The position numbers were made by a program, and so were the translations under genes. A DNA stretch of 64,000 bases from positions 7,317,314 to 7,381,313 of the forward strand of contig OY821740.1 in the NCBI GenBank assembly GCA_963682055.1, read 5' to 3'. This document shows, piece by piece, positions 62,388-64,000 of the stretch. Numbering within the stretch: position 1 is the stretch's first letter; each line of letters starts with the position of its first letter. The notes under the pieces are model-generated. The model did not search any database, was not told the DNA's origin, and saw nothing but the letters and a program-made list of their open reading frames with translations. The stretch is from Primula veris. Lineage: Eukaryota; Streptophyta; Magnoliopsida; Ericales; Primulaceae.

Positions 62388-63796
62388 TTTCTACAACGGG
62401 AGAAAAATACTGGATTAGTTATCATATAAATCAACAGGTTTATATGTTTATGGTTTGCATAAGCACAAACTTGTTTCGAATCGACAGGTTCGAAAAATAC
62501 TAGTTTTGCTTTCAATTTGAATAGGTACTCGCTAATCGAACAACGGGCCGATACTGAGACACAAATTCAGCGAAAATACACCTATATAGACACATTCGGG
62601 GAACTTATTATTTACTCAACCCCTTTCGGTAGCTCTACTTGAACACGACCAGGAAAGACGGTGAGGGGGGTGGGCACGAATGCCTCTTAAAAACCGACCT
62701 CATTAGGAGAGCGACTTCCGCCTTTATCTTTCCTAGACATCGTATCCAAATAGGTGAGCCTATTTGGGGAAGATTCATAATTATTCCAACTTAAATATGA
62801 ATACATATTCCGGATTTCGCAAATTTTCAACTCAAAAGCTACATCTAAATGTTTAAGCTTGAGAAAAATTTCTACTCAAAAAAGATACATAGTAAAATGT
62901 TCAAATTCGAGGCAATTTATAAGCTCACGTAACATATAAATGTCTATGGGCTTTTATGTGAAAAGATAAAATAACATTCAACAATATCGTAATATAAAAG
63001 CATGTCATACTCATGTAAACTAGTCCTATCATGTAGTAGTAATATTAAAACACATGAGTTATTATTAAATTCAACATTAAAGTGTGACTTTTGCCATTTT
63101 CTATGTGTAATTAATACATCGCATATGTTATATCAATTCGTAGGCAATAAATTGTGGCATGCTAAGAGGCTAAATTTAGTTAATGTCACACAATCAATTA
63201 ATATTATCATGCAAGAGGTATTTTCTACAAGATTTCTATAAATTTTTAGAAGTTGTAGCAATTAAATCTTACATCATTTGCATGTAAATAAGTATTTTCG
63301 GACTAAACAATGGGTAAACTCGTACATATATACTATTCTGTGTATAAGGAGTATCTACAGGGACTACGAGTGTAAATACAGGAAACTATTTGCATTTTAA
63401 GGGTAATTACAGCTCTGGTCCTATAGTTTGCAGCGAAGTCTTATATTTTAAGAAAATTTCAGAATGGTCCTGCAATGTTCTAAAAGTGACAGTTTTGGTC
63501 GGACAGATTCACATACAAGTTTTAACTTGTTTTATAAGTGATATACATGGGTTATAATAGCCATTGTTTATCAAAATAAACCATCTATCATGTGATATAC
63601 ATCCTAAACTTGAGATTTTCAGTTTTATTATAGATTAATCATGCAATTTCTACGTTGTATTACAAGTAGAAATTGTGTACCTTAATTCGGAAATGCAAAA
63701 AAGGATGATCGATATGTGATCTAGCAACCCAATAAACCCTCTTCCTAACTCGTCGAGGAAGAAATAGATCCGTCGTTAAGCAAAGTGCCGATAACG
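62388..63796 (-). other. Copia 5' untranslated leader
   Basis: About 1.4 kb without a credible frame separates the 5' LTR from gag. On the sense strand the sequence directly after the LTR (CGTTATCGGCACTTTG) is where the tRNA primer would bind. It does not match the common TGGTATCAGAGC methionine site, so the primer is undetermined. Confidence 0.6.
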
Positions 63797-64000
63797 TGTT
63801 TTACGCCAAATTAGCTCAATAACATATGTAAGATAGAGAGAGATAATGAGGGCCAAAACATATGTATTCAAGTGTGTTGTGTGTGTTCAACTATGAAGAC
63901 TCCAATCCCTTTATATAGTGGAGGGGTGGAACAAGTTACATGTACAAGAGGAAAGCTAGAAAGCCATAAGTCTCAAACTTAAAATTTATACATAATGTAT
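63797..64000 (-). repeat. 5' LTR of the copia element, cut by the window edge
   Basis: This matches the 3' LTR at 56644-56847 with about 8 transitions and no indels. The boundary TGTTTTACGCC at 63797 is intact. The remaining roughly 40 bases and the target duplication lie beyond the window. Confidence 0.92.

Larger units (their letters stand above)
56644..64000 (-). mobile_element. Ty1/copia LTR retrotransposon, nearly complete
   Basis: The element reads right to left: 5' LTR (from 63797, running off the window), untranslated leader, gag, then pol in the order protease, integrase, reverse transcriptase, RNase H, then a non-coding 3' region, polypurine tract and 3' LTR. Integrase before RT defines Ty1/copia. 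Over about 204 comparable bases the two LTRs differ by roughly 8 transitions, so insertion is fairly recent. Three in-frame stops in pol make this copy non-autonomous. It lies about 60 bp upstream of the zinc-finger gene in the same transcriptional direction. The fragment at 1-957 is an older member of the family. Confidence 0.95.

Noticed and set aside
1..64000. CRISPR arrays, bacterial operons, rRNA or tRNA genes
   Set aside because: No spaced identical repeats, no ribosome-binding-site-led gene strings, and no cloverleaf-consistent sequence with both A and B boxes was found; all genes are split by introns.

Overview
This window is nuclear genomic DNA of a flowering plant, most likely a dicot. 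The genes have introns with GT-AG borders, the spacers are AT-rich, and the gene set is plant-specific: a plant linker histone with the histone octamer promoter motif, the plastid maltose exporter MEX1, a plastid-targeted homoserine kinase and a WVD2-like microtubule protein. Ty1/copia, CACTA, hAT-like and foldback elements fill much of the rest. I could not identify the species.

Layout. At 1-1375 there is a decayed copia pol fragment, an LTR-like block and a CACTA-type MITE. AT-rich spacer with a 731-bp foldback element (3125-3855) follows. The histone H1 gene (two exons) is on the + strand at 7556-8873. From 8.9 to 17.6 kb no protein gene can be supported, though there are several local duplications. 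Five genes then follow, all on the - strand: a renalase-like FAD/NAD(P) oxidoreductase (23910-17625, 8 exons), a TPX2/WVD2-like protein (28636-25099 coding, with a proposed 5' UTR exon near 32.0 kb), MEX1 (43808-38830, 9 exons), homoserine kinase (48799-46130, 2 coding exons) and a GRF/CCHC zinc-finger gene (about 56583-52826, 3 exons). From 56644 to the end of the window lies a nearly complete Ty1/copia retrotransposon on the - strand. Its 5' LTR runs off the window edge.

Reading frames. I worked out exon borders by hand from splice consensus and reading-frame continuity. In the five intact genes the exon lengths sum to a multiple of three with a terminal stop, giving 253, 484, 339, 401 and 365 residues. 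The sixth, the zinc-finger gene, has no in-frame ATG between the retrotransposon LTR and its first zinc knuckle.

How they fit together. The genes are ordinary, independently transcribed loci, not an operon. MEX1 exports maltose from plastids at night, homoserine kinase acts in plastid threonine/methionine synthesis, and H1 and the WVD2-like protein act on chromatin and microtubules. The less ordinary observations are the copia insertion about 60 bp upstream of the zinc-finger gene, in the same orientation; a 5' segment shared by the WVD2-like and homoserine kinase loci; and compound (CT)n(TA)n microsatellites at the 5' ends of most genes here. I found no convincing new biological system.
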